From Anaerolinea sp. (lineage in GTDB: Bacteria > Chloroflexota > Anaerolineae > Anaerolineales > Anaerolineaceae): a stretch of 64,000 nucleotides of DNA. The translations under genes were made by a program, and so were the position numbers. Below the pieces are notes generated by a model. That model saw only the letters and a list, made by a program, of their open reading frames with translations, was not told where the DNA came from and made no database searches. Numbering within the stretch: position 1 is the stretch's first letter; each line of letters starts with the position of its first letter. The stretch lies in assembly GCA_029975055.1 (NCBI GenBank), contig JARKPU010000013.1:558001-622000 (forward strand). Direction: 5' to 3'. This document shows positions 28,262 to 34,924 of this stretch, piece by piece.

Positions 28262-29371
28262 CTATAACTCGGCTTCACATGAAGGGGAGAATGAGATAAT
28301 TACATCACTAGGAAAAGTATGTTTTCGACGATAATTGCCAGACTTCTTGAAAGGATCTGAGGAAAAACAATTTTTATCTTCAAGGTAGTTAAGGGCTTTT
28401 TTCATGTGCGACTCGGTATAAGGCGTTTCATCTAAAACGTATCTTGTAATACTTTCCACAGAGAGTTGTTGACCTTTAAAGTGCTCCTGTAGATCAATAG
28501 CTAAGTATAAGGAAGGATCATCATCAAATAGAACACCTTGATTTGGATTAGTTTTATCGGAAAAATGAAATCCTGTCGCTTGATCAACTTTCCAGAAGGC
28601 TTCTTTCATTTTCGCATGACCTAAGCAATTATTCGTCGCGAAGAAAAGGTAATAGATAATTTTGTCTGCATTATCTCGCATCTCGAAATATCTTACAAAC
28701 CTTGCAATAGTTGATAGCTGCCTTCCATAAAGTGATCGTAGTTCTTTGATACGGTTTTTGCTATTAGCTATTTGCAGGACCTCCTCTGTACCAAATAAAT
28801 CGATCATATAGTTGGATATTCTAGGATCTGAATGAGTTATAAACCTACTGATTGATTGAGCCATCACATTAATGAAAACTTCAGTTTTGGGATTAGCTAA
28901 CAACTTGTTTACTAAAGAGAATGGCACTCCACTAAATCCAAAAGGATCAATGAATGCAAACGTCGGTGCCAGTCTGCCCCCCTTCTGATCTAGATGGGAG
29001 AAAATATTATTCATCGTATTGTTAAAATCAGAATGCTCTATCATCACAGAAAAATCTGAAGGGAGTGCCATCGAATTAATCTCCCGTTGAAGGAAACCAC
29101 ACCGTTTTTTGTCCGAATCTATAAATAAAAAAGTTACTTCTTTTATGTGCTTTTTCTGGTAATGGCTTATTGCAGTATTTAACGCGATCAATGGAGATCC
29201 TATTTCTCCTGCCTCATATCGACCTGGACCACAAAAACCATCGATAAAAATTAATCTATGATTGTATTTACCCATTATTCCAAACCAAGCTCCTAGATAA
29301 CGTCTCAATATTTCATGCTTGGCAGCCGTATGTCGTACTAATTTCCATAAGGTAGATTTTGGCGTTGACAT
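28262..29371 (-). CDS. tcmP: Three-Cys-motif partner protein TcmP
   Basis: The 369-residue protein shows the TcmP hallmarks: IFIDGFCGPGRYEAG at residues 41-55, FLFIDSD, and FAFIDPFGFSGVPF near 138-151. These resemble a SAM-methyltransferase-like Rossmann core, with a winged-helix-like C-terminus. TcmP is named for its constant company with three-Cys-motif DUF5131 proteins, as here. Function is unknown, and DNA or RNA modification or defence is a reasonable guess. GGGGAGG precedes two ATGs, and the one at 29371 has the better spacing. Base composition is far more AT-rich than flanking genes, which points to recent transfer. Confidence 0.88.
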   Translation of the reverse strand: MSTPKSTLWKLVRHTAAKHEILRRYLGAWFGIMGKYNHRLIFIDGFCGPGRYEAGEIGSPLIALNTAISHYQKKHIKEVTFLFIDSDKKRCGFLQREINSMALPSDFSVMIEHSDFNNTMNNIFSHLDQKGGRLAPTFAFIDPFGFSGVPFSLVNKLLANPKTEVFINVMAQSISRFITHSDPRISNYMIDLFGTEEVLQIANSKNRIKELRSLYGRQLSTIARFVRYFEMRDNADKIIYYLFFATNNCLGHAKMKEAFWKVDQATGFHFSDKTNPNQGVLFDDDPSLYLAIDLQEHFKGQQLSVESITRYVLDETPYTESHMKKALNYLEDKNCFSSDPFKKSGNYRRKHTFPSDVIISFSPSCEAEL

Positions 29372-29402
29372 CATTATCCTCCCCAATTGATGTGCGTAGA
29401 TA

Positions 29403-29408
29403 ATTATA
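29403..29408 (-). promoter_or_regulatory. -10 element for the tcmP operon
   Basis: TATAAT reads on the minus strand about 32 nt before the tcmP ATG in an AT-rich leader. The best upstream -35 candidates (TTGTAA, GTGTTG) are off the ideal spacing, so only the -10 is firm. Confidence 0.4.
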
Positions 29409-29557
29409 TATTACTCTAAATTTACAACACCTTCGCCAATGTTCTAGACTGCACGTGCACAACACAGATGAAACGGTATTATCAAATTCAAATGGAATAT
29501 CAGGCAAGCTTTTCGGGCGGATTTTCATGACCTCTCGATGGGGGAACCGCCGACACG

Positions 29558-29590
29558 CAAAAAAAAGACTCCCTCAAAGGGAGCCTTTTT
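29558..29590 (-). terminator. Terminator of the former tRNA gene
   Basis: On the minus strand a GGCTCCC-TTTGA-GGGAGTC hairpin (one mismatch) is followed by eight or nine T. It lies immediately after the tRNA CCA end. A T5 run also follows it on the plus strand, so it works both ways. Confidence 0.85.
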
Positions 29591-29592
29591 GT

Positions 29593-29633
29593 TGGTCGGG
29601 GCGGGCGGATTTGAACCGCCGACCTCACGAGGG
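29593..29633 (-). tRNA. tRNA 3' fragment (probable tRNA-Pro): left attachment site of the prophage
   Basis: Reading leftward, bases 29633 to 29593 give part of an anticodon stem, a variable loop AGGTC, a perfect T-arm (GGCGG-TTCAAAT-CCGCC), the acceptor strand CGCCCCG, discriminator A and an encoded CCA. No D-arm or anticodon loop precedes it. Upstream sequence is AT-rich and does not pair. C1-G72 with A73 is the pattern of tRNA-Pro. This is the host's own 3' half left at one end after a phage integrated into the gene. The intact copy should lie at the far right end beyond the window. Confidence 0.8.
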
Positions 29634-29707
29634 AATTGGTAAATCGTATTGTACACCACTTTTTGAATCTCGCGCATGCAACCGTGAGATTTATCAGTTC
29701 CCGAATC

Positions 29708-29764
29708 TGGTATAATTGTTCTAGCTTAAACAAGTTGCCGCACCAGGTTGGCGCCTGATGCGGC
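29708..29764 (+). promoter_or_regulatory. Promoter and leader hairpin of the excisionase-integrase operon
   Basis: TGGTATAAT (29708-29716) is a strong extended -10. The leader then forms GCCGCA (29737-29742) with TGCGGC (29759-29764) enclosing AGG/CCT. The remaining 29387-29872 gap holds only the tRNA fragment, its terminator and this leader. Confidence 0.6.
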
Positions 29765-29872
29765 GATGGCTCAGGCCGTGCGGGCGGCCCAGGCAGATCC
29801 ATTATACCAGGATAACAGCCTCCGACGCGCGCCGGTCCTTGCAGACGCGCTGTTTATTTTAAGGAGGTGTGA

Positions 29873-30307
29873 ATGGAACAGGCCAGGTTGCGGGTGGCCC
29901 ATCGGAAAACCCAACAGTTTACAAGGATTCAGATAAGCAAACTTCCTCGTCTGATGGAGATGATGTACCGGCCCAGCGAGATCGCTGAGGAGATCGGTGT
30001 GACCGCGGAAACCGTCACGCGGAATTATCTACCGAACGGCTGCCCCTTCGAGCGAGATAAAAACGGGAACATCTGGATCCACGGGCTGAGTTTCGCTGCC
30101 TGGGTCCGCTCGGTGCAGGCGCAGCGCAAACAGGGCCGGCTGGAGGACGGCCAGGCCTGGTGCCTGCGCTGCGAGAAAGCGGTGCCTTTGGATAAACCGA
30201 AACTGCGTTTCAAGGGGCGCTATGTGGTGATCTTCCAGGGCAAATGTGATGCCTGTGGATCTAAAATCAATCGAGCTTATGCGGCAAGCGAGGTGAAAAA
30301 TGATTGA
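29873..30307 (+). CDS. HTH and zinc-ribbon DNA-binding protein (excisionase candidate)
   Basis: The 144-residue protein has a MerR/excisionase-like HTH around residues 32-52 (YRPSEIAEEIGVTAETVTRN), then a wing-like segment GNIWIHGLSFAAWV. A four-Cys zinc ribbon follows (C97, C100, C125, C128). An ideal AAGGAGG stands five nt before the ATG. It overlaps the integrase start by 8 nt. Its place directly before the integrase suggests it directs recombination at the attachment site, though a regulator of integrase is equally possible. Confidence 0.7.
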   Translation: MEQARLRVAHRKTQQFTRIQISKLPRLMEMMYRPSEIAEEIGVTAETVTRNYLPNGCPFERDKNGNIWIHGLSFAAWVRSVQAQRKQGRLEDGQAWCLRCEKAVPLDKPKLRFKGRYVVIFQGKCDACGSKINRAYAASEVKND

Positions 30308-31283
30308 GCGTCAGAACTGGCTGGATACGAAACAGTACCTGGCCCATATTGAGAAGATCGGGCGAAATCCGGAGACGGTGAAACGCGTGCGCGGGCTGCT
30401 GCGCCACCTGCTGGAATGGGCGGATGAAACGCCTTTCCCGAAGGCGCGCATGATCGACCCGGCTTTCCCGGCCTATCTTTCCAGCAATCGCAACGACGGG
30501 CGCGATGGCGGACTGAGCCCTGCTTCGATGAAAAAGGCCTGCGAGTATAGCCGCATGTTTTTCAATTGGATCCGCGGCGAGCATTTTTCGAGGTATAAGA
30601 CGATCTCGACCAGTTGGATCGAGACGCTCTACCCCAACAAAAGCAACAGCCTGCAGTCGGAATACTACGAGCATAAGTTCTGGGAGATCGACCAGGTGCG
30701 CAAGATCGCGGCGCTGGAGCCAAAAAATTTGACCGAGGAGCGCGACCAGGCGGCGCTGGTTTTCCTGTTCCTGAGCGCGATGCGCGCGCAGGCCTTCGTC
30801 AGCCTGCCGGTGGATGCGGTGGACCTGCGCCAGTTCAAGATCAGCCAGTTTCCCAAGATGGGCGTGCATACAAAAAACGCGAAGGCCGCGCGCACGGATA
30901 TGCTGCGCCTGCCGGACCTTCTGGCCGTGGTGCAGGCCTGGGACGCGAAGGTGCGCGCAGCCGGTTCGCCGCTGTGGTATCCCCGCATCGACCGCTGGCA
31001 CCGTTTCGTGGATCCGGCGAAGGGACTATGCTGGGTGACGCGCCGACAGATCATCAACGAGGGCATCAAGGTGCTCTGCGAGCGCGCGGGCATCCCCTAT
31101 CTCAGCTCGCATAAGCTGCGGCATGGCCACGCGGTGTATATGATGCGGCGGGTGAAAGACATGAAGCAGCTGAAGAGCCTCAGCCAGAACCTGATGCACT
31201 CGAGCGTGGCCACCACGGACGGCATCTATGCACGTCTGGTCCAGGATGATATCGCTAATCTATACGAAGGTGTCGAGGAATAG
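30300..31283 (+). CDS. int: Tyrosine recombinase / phage integrase
   Basis: The 327-residue protein has an N-terminal SAM-like core-binding domain and a catalytic domain with the tyrosine-recombinase set: Arg near residue 161 in LFLSAMRAQAFVSL, HKLRHGHAVYMM with His and Arg near 270-273, and HSSVATTDGIYARL with the second His near 300 and the nucleophile Tyr near 310. It would insert the phage into the tRNA 3' end, 0.7 kb to its left. The domain spacing is normal and nothing is missing. Confidence 0.93.
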   Translation: MIERQNWLDTKQYLAHIEKIGRNPETVKRVRGLLRHLLEWADETPFPKARMIDPAFPAYLSSNRNDGRDGGLSPASMKKACEYSRMFFNWIRGEHFSRYKTISTSWIETLYPNKSNSLQSEYYEHKFWEIDQVRKIAALEPKNLTEERDQAALVFLFLSAMRAQAFVSLPVDAVDLRQFKISQFPKMGVHTKNAKAARTDMLRLPDLLAVVQAWDAKVRAAGSPLWYPRIDRWHRFVDPAKGLCWVTRRQIINEGIKVLCERAGIPYLSSHKLRHGHAVYMMRRVKDMKQLKSLSQNLMHSSVATTDGIYARLVQDDIANLYEGVEE

Positions 31284-31286
31284 GCG

Positions 31287-31712
31287 TTACTTGTGATTCG
31301 CCTCGGCGCACTGCATGGCTTCCTTCACGCCATCGCTGGTTAACCTGATTTCTGCGTCGGTGGTTTCGCCCGTCCCCCAGTTGGAAAATTGGTGGGCGAA
31401 GCCGCCGACCGCCAGGATGAGCCGTGGATCGTCCTGTTCGCCGCCGTGAGCCCACACGCCAGGCCCGACGCCCTTTTCCATTTCCGCCCCTGCCCCATAG
31501 ATATATGCGGCGATTATCCAGACGTTTGCGTAGTCGTTGGATTTCACGGCCCAGGCATCCGACAGCCGCAGCGCTCCATCCGAGGCTTTCACCAGGCCGG
31601 CGCTGATGCTCTCAATTTCGGCGTCCGTGGCCGGTATGCAGCGCGAGAGATCGGCCTTCGGCGCGCAGGCCGTAGCCATAAAAATGATGATGATAAAAGC
31701 AACCTGTTTCAT
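31287..31712 (-). CDS. Prophage lipoprotein (lysogenic conversion candidate)
   Basis: The 141-residue protein has a lipoprotein signal, MKQVAFIIIIFMATACAPKA, with the lipobox Cys at 16. The mature part has two further Cys and no family I recognise. It follows the exonuclease stop directly (TAG then ATG) and is last in the leftward repressor operon, so it would be made in the lysogen. A surface lipoprotein made then often blocks superinfection or alters the host envelope; that role is inference. Confidence 0.75.
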   Translation of the reverse strand: MKQVAFIIIIFMATACAPKADLSRCIPATDAEIESISAGLVKASDGALRLSDAWAVKSNDYANVWIIAAYIYGAGAEMEKGVGPGVWAHGGEQDDPRLILAVGGFAHQFSNWGTGETTDAEIRLTSDGVKEAMQCAEANHK

Positions 31713-32579
31713 CTAGGCTAACTGAACCATCTGCAAAAAATCACGTTCATGAAAAATCTGAATAGAATATCCCTTCCTAATGAGGGCTTCGGCTTTGCGA
31801 TGTTTGATGCTCTTATCGAACCCGGCGAGCCTATCCAGATTTTGGGTTCCAACGATTAATAACGTTGTTCGTTTGTTGACATCATCTTCAACGTTGCAAC
31901 CAATCTTCGCTGCCAATTGGGCCGCTTCCTGGCGGGTCATCGACAACGCCCCGGTGAAAACGATTGTTTCCCCATAAAATGGCCCGTCCGGATCTCCCGA
32001 CTGGGCGATTTGCGTGGTTTGATGATGGCTCGTTTTTTGATAAGCGCGCACCAGCCATTCATCGAAGGTGCTATCTGACCTCTCAATCGATTTAATCAAC
32101 ACTTTCCCGGCAGCGATTGCATCCTCTGTTGCGTCGTGCGCTTCATAAACAACGCCCAAGTGATTCGCGATGTTAGACAACGCATATCCTCGCTGGGAAA
32201 ATTGAGGAAAGACCCTGCGCACGACGCGGGCAGAATCGAGCCATCTGCATTCGATATGCGGAAGACCATAGCGATCTGCAGCTGCATCGAGAGCCAACCG
32301 ATCGAAATAGGTATGATGAACAATTATTTGGTCGTGAAGATTCGCCCTCAATGCTTTCAATAGATCGGGCAACTTGATTGCTCCGCGCACCTTTTCGGCC
32401 GTGATGCCATGAATGCTGATCATGAAATCATCGAAGTAAGTCTCCGGATTGATCAGTTCACCTCTGTTCTCTACCAATTCGCCGTTTATAAAATGTGCCA
32501 AACCAATCTGACAAATGCTGCCAGGGTCATAATTAGCCGTTTCGACATCTAGGGCAATAAATTCCGCATCTTTATTCAT
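31713..32579 (-). CDS. DEDDh 3'-5' exonuclease with C-terminal BRCT domain
   Basis: The 288-residue protein joins a DnaQ-like exonuclease with a BRCT domain. Exo I is FIALDVETANYDPG (D11, E13), Exo II lies in VHHTYFDRLALDAA and Exo III is EAHDATEDAIAAG with the His of the DEDDh type. The BRCT part begins FYGETIVFTGALSMTRQEAA near residue 205 and resembles the BRCT end of DNA ligase and polymerase III epsilon-like proteins. It may trim DNA ends at nicks. It sits in the repressor operon, so it is likely expressed in lysogens, which is unusual for a replication-type nuclease and fits a defence or repair role. Confidence 0.88.
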   Translation of the reverse strand: MNKDAEFIALDVETANYDPGSICQIGLAHFINGELVENRGELINPETYFDDFMISIHGITAEKVRGAIKLPDLLKALRANLHDQIIVHHTYFDRLALDAAADRYGLPHIECRWLDSARVVRRVFPQFSQRGYALSNIANHLGVVYEAHDATEDAIAAGKVLIKSIERSDSTFDEWLVRAYQKTSHHQTTQIAQSGDPDGPFYGETIVFTGALSMTRQEAAQLAAKIGCNVEDDVNKRTTLLIVGTQNLDRLAGFDKSIKHRKAEALIRKGYSIQIFHERDFLQMVQLA

Positions 32580-32680
32580 TTCATCCCCTCTTTTTCACCC
32601 ATGAGTTTCAAATCCATTGAATCAAACTAGAATTAAAGTTCTATAATATTTTCTATGAAAACTATTCACTTCGGGGACTC

Positions 32681-33109
32681 TCAATCTTCGTTTTCGGTCT
32701 TGATATATTTGAATCCATTGCGTTCGAATATTTCGATCGCAATCCGTTCCGCCTCGGGATCGTCGAGGCCAATTTTGCGCTTGTGGTATGCGTCGCGCGT
32801 TTCGACGAGGGCCGCTTCCAGGCGCTCGCGCAAGGCTTCCGGCAGGTCTTCCAACCCGGAGGGATCTTCGGGCCGCGGCACCCCCAGTACGTCATAGATC
32901 TCCGGGCCCAGCTTATGCGCCAGGCGACGCAGGTTCTCCCCTGCCGGAGTGCTATCGCCGGTCATCCACCGGTTGACTGTTGGCTGCTTGATGCCCAACC
33001 ACCTTGCAAATTCGCTCACGGTCTGCTTCCTTCCGGTAGCAGCCTCCCATTTCCTGAAATGATCGAGCAGCCATTTGGGCAGTGCAGCAGCGTTCATCAA
33101 ACCAATCAT
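32681..33109 (-). CDS. XRE-family phage repressor
   Basis: The 142-residue protein has an HTH at about residues 29-50 (TVSEFARWLGIKQPTVNRWM), then a short region of Glu- and Arg-rich helices. There is no peptidase domain, so it is not a LexA-type self-cleaving repressor. It is divergent from the early genes across a 88-nt gap that holds a clear promoter with inverted repeats, the position of a CI-type repressor. AGGA lies eight nt before the ATG. Induction must work by another route than RecA-driven self-cleavage. Confidence 0.82.
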   Translation of the reverse strand: MIGLMNAAALPKWLLDHFRKWEAATGRKQTVSEFARWLGIKQPTVNRWMTGDSTPAGENLRRLAHKLGPEIYDVLGVPRPEDPSGLEDLPEALRERLEAALVETRDAYHKRKIGLDDPEAERIAIEIFERNGFKYIKTENED

Positions 33110-33140
33110 AGCAAATTCCTAATAAACCATATATTCTCTA

Positions 33141-33181
33141 TTGACATTTCGTTATGAACGATGTATAAATTAATCGTTCAT
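33141..33181 (+). promoter_or_regulatory. Early rightward promoter with overlapping operators
   Basis: TTGACA (33141-33146), 17 nt, then TATAAA (33164-33169) is a near-consensus promoter. ATGAACGAT (33154-33162) and ATCGTTCAT (33173-33181) are exact inverted copies on both sides of the -10. CGTT-ATG-AACG at 33150-33160 is itself a palindrome in the spacer. A repressor bound here would block the polymerase. Confidence 0.85.
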
Positions 33182-33197
33182 CAATACGGAGCGGGAA

Positions 33198-33377
33198 ATG
33201 GCAGACAAAATTTTCCAAGTAGTGATTTACGAGGACGAAGACAGGAAGCTAGCCGAGCTAGCCGAGCACGAAGAGCGCAGCCGGAGCGCGGAAATCCGCT
33301 TCCTGATCAACCGGGAATATCTGCGCGTCTTCCCTCCCCATCCTGTTAAAACCGAACCTATCGAAAGGGGGTCATGA
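33198..33377 (+). CDS. Ribbon-helix-helix (Arc/CopG-type) regulator
   Basis: This 59-residue gene encodes MADKIFQVVIYEDEDRKLAE, a short strand followed by two helices with RSRSAEIRFLINREYLRV. That is the ribbon-helix-helix pattern of small dimeric DNA binders. GGAG precedes the ATG. It is the first gene after the operator-bearing promoter and is probably the early regulator acting against the repressor, like Cro. Its last four bases overlap the next small gene (ATGA). Confidence 0.7.
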   Translation: MADKIFQVVIYEDEDRKLAELAEHEERSRSAEIRFLINREYLRVFPPHPVKTEPIERGS

Positions 33378-33466
33378 TGCCGACGTGGCTGTTCGCGCTG
33401 CTCATCCTGATCATCGCCGTGCCGTGCCTGTGGTACACGGACCAGCAGATCAAGGGCCTGCGCTAA
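33374..33466 (+). CDS. Single-pass membrane micropeptide
   Basis: A 30-residue peptide starting MMPTWLFALLILIIAVPCLW with one membrane helix and the short polar tail TDQQIKGLR. The ATGA overlap with the regulator implies coupled translation. Function unknown. Small phage membrane peptides often inhibit or modify host membrane processes. Confidence 0.5.
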   Translation: MMPTWLFALLILIIAVPCLWYTDQQIKGLR

Positions 33467-33540
33467 AACGGGCAAGCGCCCGCGGTGGATCGCGAGCGCC
33501 TGCTGAAAGGGCTACACCAGTAGCTATTTCCATTGTACAC

Positions 33541-33588
33541 GAAAACGCGACTTCCCTACGGGAGTTCGAAGCGAAAGGACAACACCAG
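33541..33588 (+). repeat. Hairpin leader element, copy 1
   Basis: A 48-nt leader ending right before an ATG. It has a hairpin CTTCC-CTAC-GGGAG, then TTCGAAGCGAAAGG and ACAACACCAG. The same sequence stands directly before the ATG at 38471 (copy 2). Identity between unrelated genes suggests a shared translation or RNA-processing control. Confidence 0.75.
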
Positions 33589-34098
33589 ATGAAAGCCAAG
33601 AAACACCCATTTTCCCTCTTTATCTTGATCATGACTCTGCTCTCGGCCTGCTTTGGCGCCGTGAGCGTGGCGATGCCGGCGGTTTCGACCACCACCCTGC
33701 TGCCCTCGAATGCCCTGGGCGCCGGCGAGACCTTCGCCGGGCTGCAGGCGGCCATGCGCGCTGCGCCGGGCAGCTTCATCATGGAGAAGGGCCAGTTGAT
33801 CCTCTTCGCCTGGCCGCGCGCGGGCGAATATGCGTTCGCGATCCTGGGCAAGGACCCGGCGCTGGCCGCACCCGACCTGAACGGGCTGAAGGTGAACACG
33901 CTCTCGCTCACGATGATGGTCAAGAGCCTGCAGGACGGCGGCTGGAAGTACATGCTGCCGGCGCAGGTGCCGGTCTGGCTGGCGAACTCGCTCTCCATGC
34001 TGACGGTGGAGATGGCTATGACCAGCCTGCGGACCCTCCCCTCGGTTTTCCTTGTGCCGGCCTTCATGTTCATTGAAACGCCGGAGGTGAATTCATGA
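33589..34098 (+). CDS. Secreted or membrane-anchored phage early protein
   Basis: The 169-residue protein starts MKAKKHPFSLFILIMTLLSA, a clear signal sequence with a possible lipobox SAC. A compact domain and a hydrophobic stretch near residues 117-160 follow. I do not recognise a family. The ATG is fixed by the repeated leader that ends just before it, since the frame is open for another 68 codons upstream with no other signal. It overlaps the following gene by 4 nt. Confidence 0.65.
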   Translation: MKAKKHPFSLFILIMTLLSACFGAVSVAMPAVSTTTLLPSNALGAGETFAGLQAAMRAAPGSFIMEKGQLILFAWPRAGEYAFAILGKDPALAAPDLNGLKVNTLSLTMMVKSLQDGGWKYMLPAQVPVWLANSLSMLTVEMAMTSLRTLPSVFLVPAFMFIETPEVNS

Positions 34099-34421
34099 TC
34101 CACATGCTGCGATTGCTGGCTTCGATGCCGCGCTGGGCCCAGCTGTGCGCGATGATGCTTCTGCGCTCCACGCGCCGGCCGCAATGGTACACAACCCAGG
34201 ATCTGGTCATGCGGCGCCAGGCGGCCGAAAAACTCCTCGCCTATCTGCCCAGCCCGAAGACGCAGCTGGAATTCCTGTGGACGGCGACGGTGAAGGCCTG
34301 GCTGGCGGAAGAAATTCACCGCATCGATGGGCTGATGCTGGCGAACGTGCTGGTGTTTGGGACGGTTCCACTGGAGGTGCATGAGACCAGCATACCCGAA
34401 GAAAGGCAGCCGGGGAAATGA
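34095..34421 (+). CDS. Hypothetical phage protein
   Basis: The 108-residue product MIHMLRLLASMPRWAQLCAM... is basic at the start with an amphipathic first helix and mainly helical after that. It is linked by ATGA overlaps to the genes on both sides. No family is recognised. Position in the early membrane-protein group suggests a role at the host envelope. Confidence 0.6.
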   Translation: MIHMLRLLASMPRWAQLCAMMLLRSTRRPQWYTTQDLVMRRQAAEKLLAYLPSPKTQLEFLWTATVKAWLAEEIHRIDGLMLANVLVFGTVPLEVHETSIPEERQPGK

Positions 34422-34759
34422 AGCTGCAAATTAGCGATGTATTAGCTCTCTACGTGATCCTGCTGCTCCTGGGGATTGGCTACAACCTGGCGATCGGCTG
34501 GCTGGAGCGGCAGAAGTATATCGAAGGCTTCGTGAGCATCTTCGTGGCCATTGGGGTGATCTTCATTCTGGGCGGCGTGGCGGCCCTCAATTGGCAGGCG
34601 GCGCTCCTGGTGTTTGGAGCGTTCGTCTTCGGGGGCACGCCGATGATCATCGGGTCGATCTGGCGCTACATGAAGGCCCGGAGGGAGGGGCAGCAACGTG
34701 ACCGACAAGCCGCGACCGTGGCCGAACCAGGCGAAGGAGGCGCGCGACCAGGCTGCTGA
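34418..34759 (+). CDS. Three-pass phage membrane protein
   Basis: The 113-residue protein has three hydrophobic segments (about residues 8-28, 38-56 and 62-84) and a charged tail from residue 88. No family is recognised. It overlaps the previous gene by 4 nt. Its tail coding region overlaps the following gene by 62 nt in another frame. Confidence 0.65.
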   Translation: MKLQISDVLALYVILLLLGIGYNLAIGWLERQKYIEGFVSIFVAIGVIFILGGVAALNWQAALLVFGAFVFGGTPMIIGSIWRYMKARREGQQRDRQAATVAEPGEGGARPGC

Positions 34760-34922
34760 GGCGGCCGTGCGCGCGATGCGGGCGCTGGAGCCGGTGGTGA
34801 GCGAGCGGATCATCACTGAGACAGAACGGCTGAGGCGCGAATCGGAGGCGCTCATCGCAATACAAAAAGTGCTGGGCCTGCTGGTCCAGATGGGCGCGCC
34901 GGTGAGATGGATCGATCTTTAA
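34698..34922 (+). CDS. Small helical phage protein
   Basis: The 74-residue protein starts with GTG after GGGAGGGG and is nearly all helix (QAAEAAVRAMRALEPVVSER, then ERLRRESEALIAIQKVLGLL). A coiled-coil dimer is likely. It is the last gene before the 1-kb structured RNA region. Function unknown. Confidence 0.6.
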   Translation: MTDKPRPWPNQAKEARDQAAEAAVRAMRALEPVVSERIITETERLRRESEALIAIQKVLGLLVQMGAPVRWIDL

Positions 34923-34924
34923 CA

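Larger units (their letters stand above)
27431..29592. mobile_element. AT-rich genomic island carrying a TCM-TcmP pair
   Basis: This roughly 2.2-kb stretch is visibly AT-rich with codons such as AAA, ATT and TTA, against GC-rich host and phage on both sides. It holds only two leftward genes and abuts the 3' fragment of a tRNA gene, a usual landing site for islands. I found no second copy of the tRNA end near 27430-27540, so its own left border is not defined. Confidence 0.6.

Noticed and set aside
29748..29936. 62-codon frame before the excisionase-like gene
   Set aside because: It has no ribosome-binding site and overlaps the gene at 29873, which has an ideal one. The first part is a leader hairpin.
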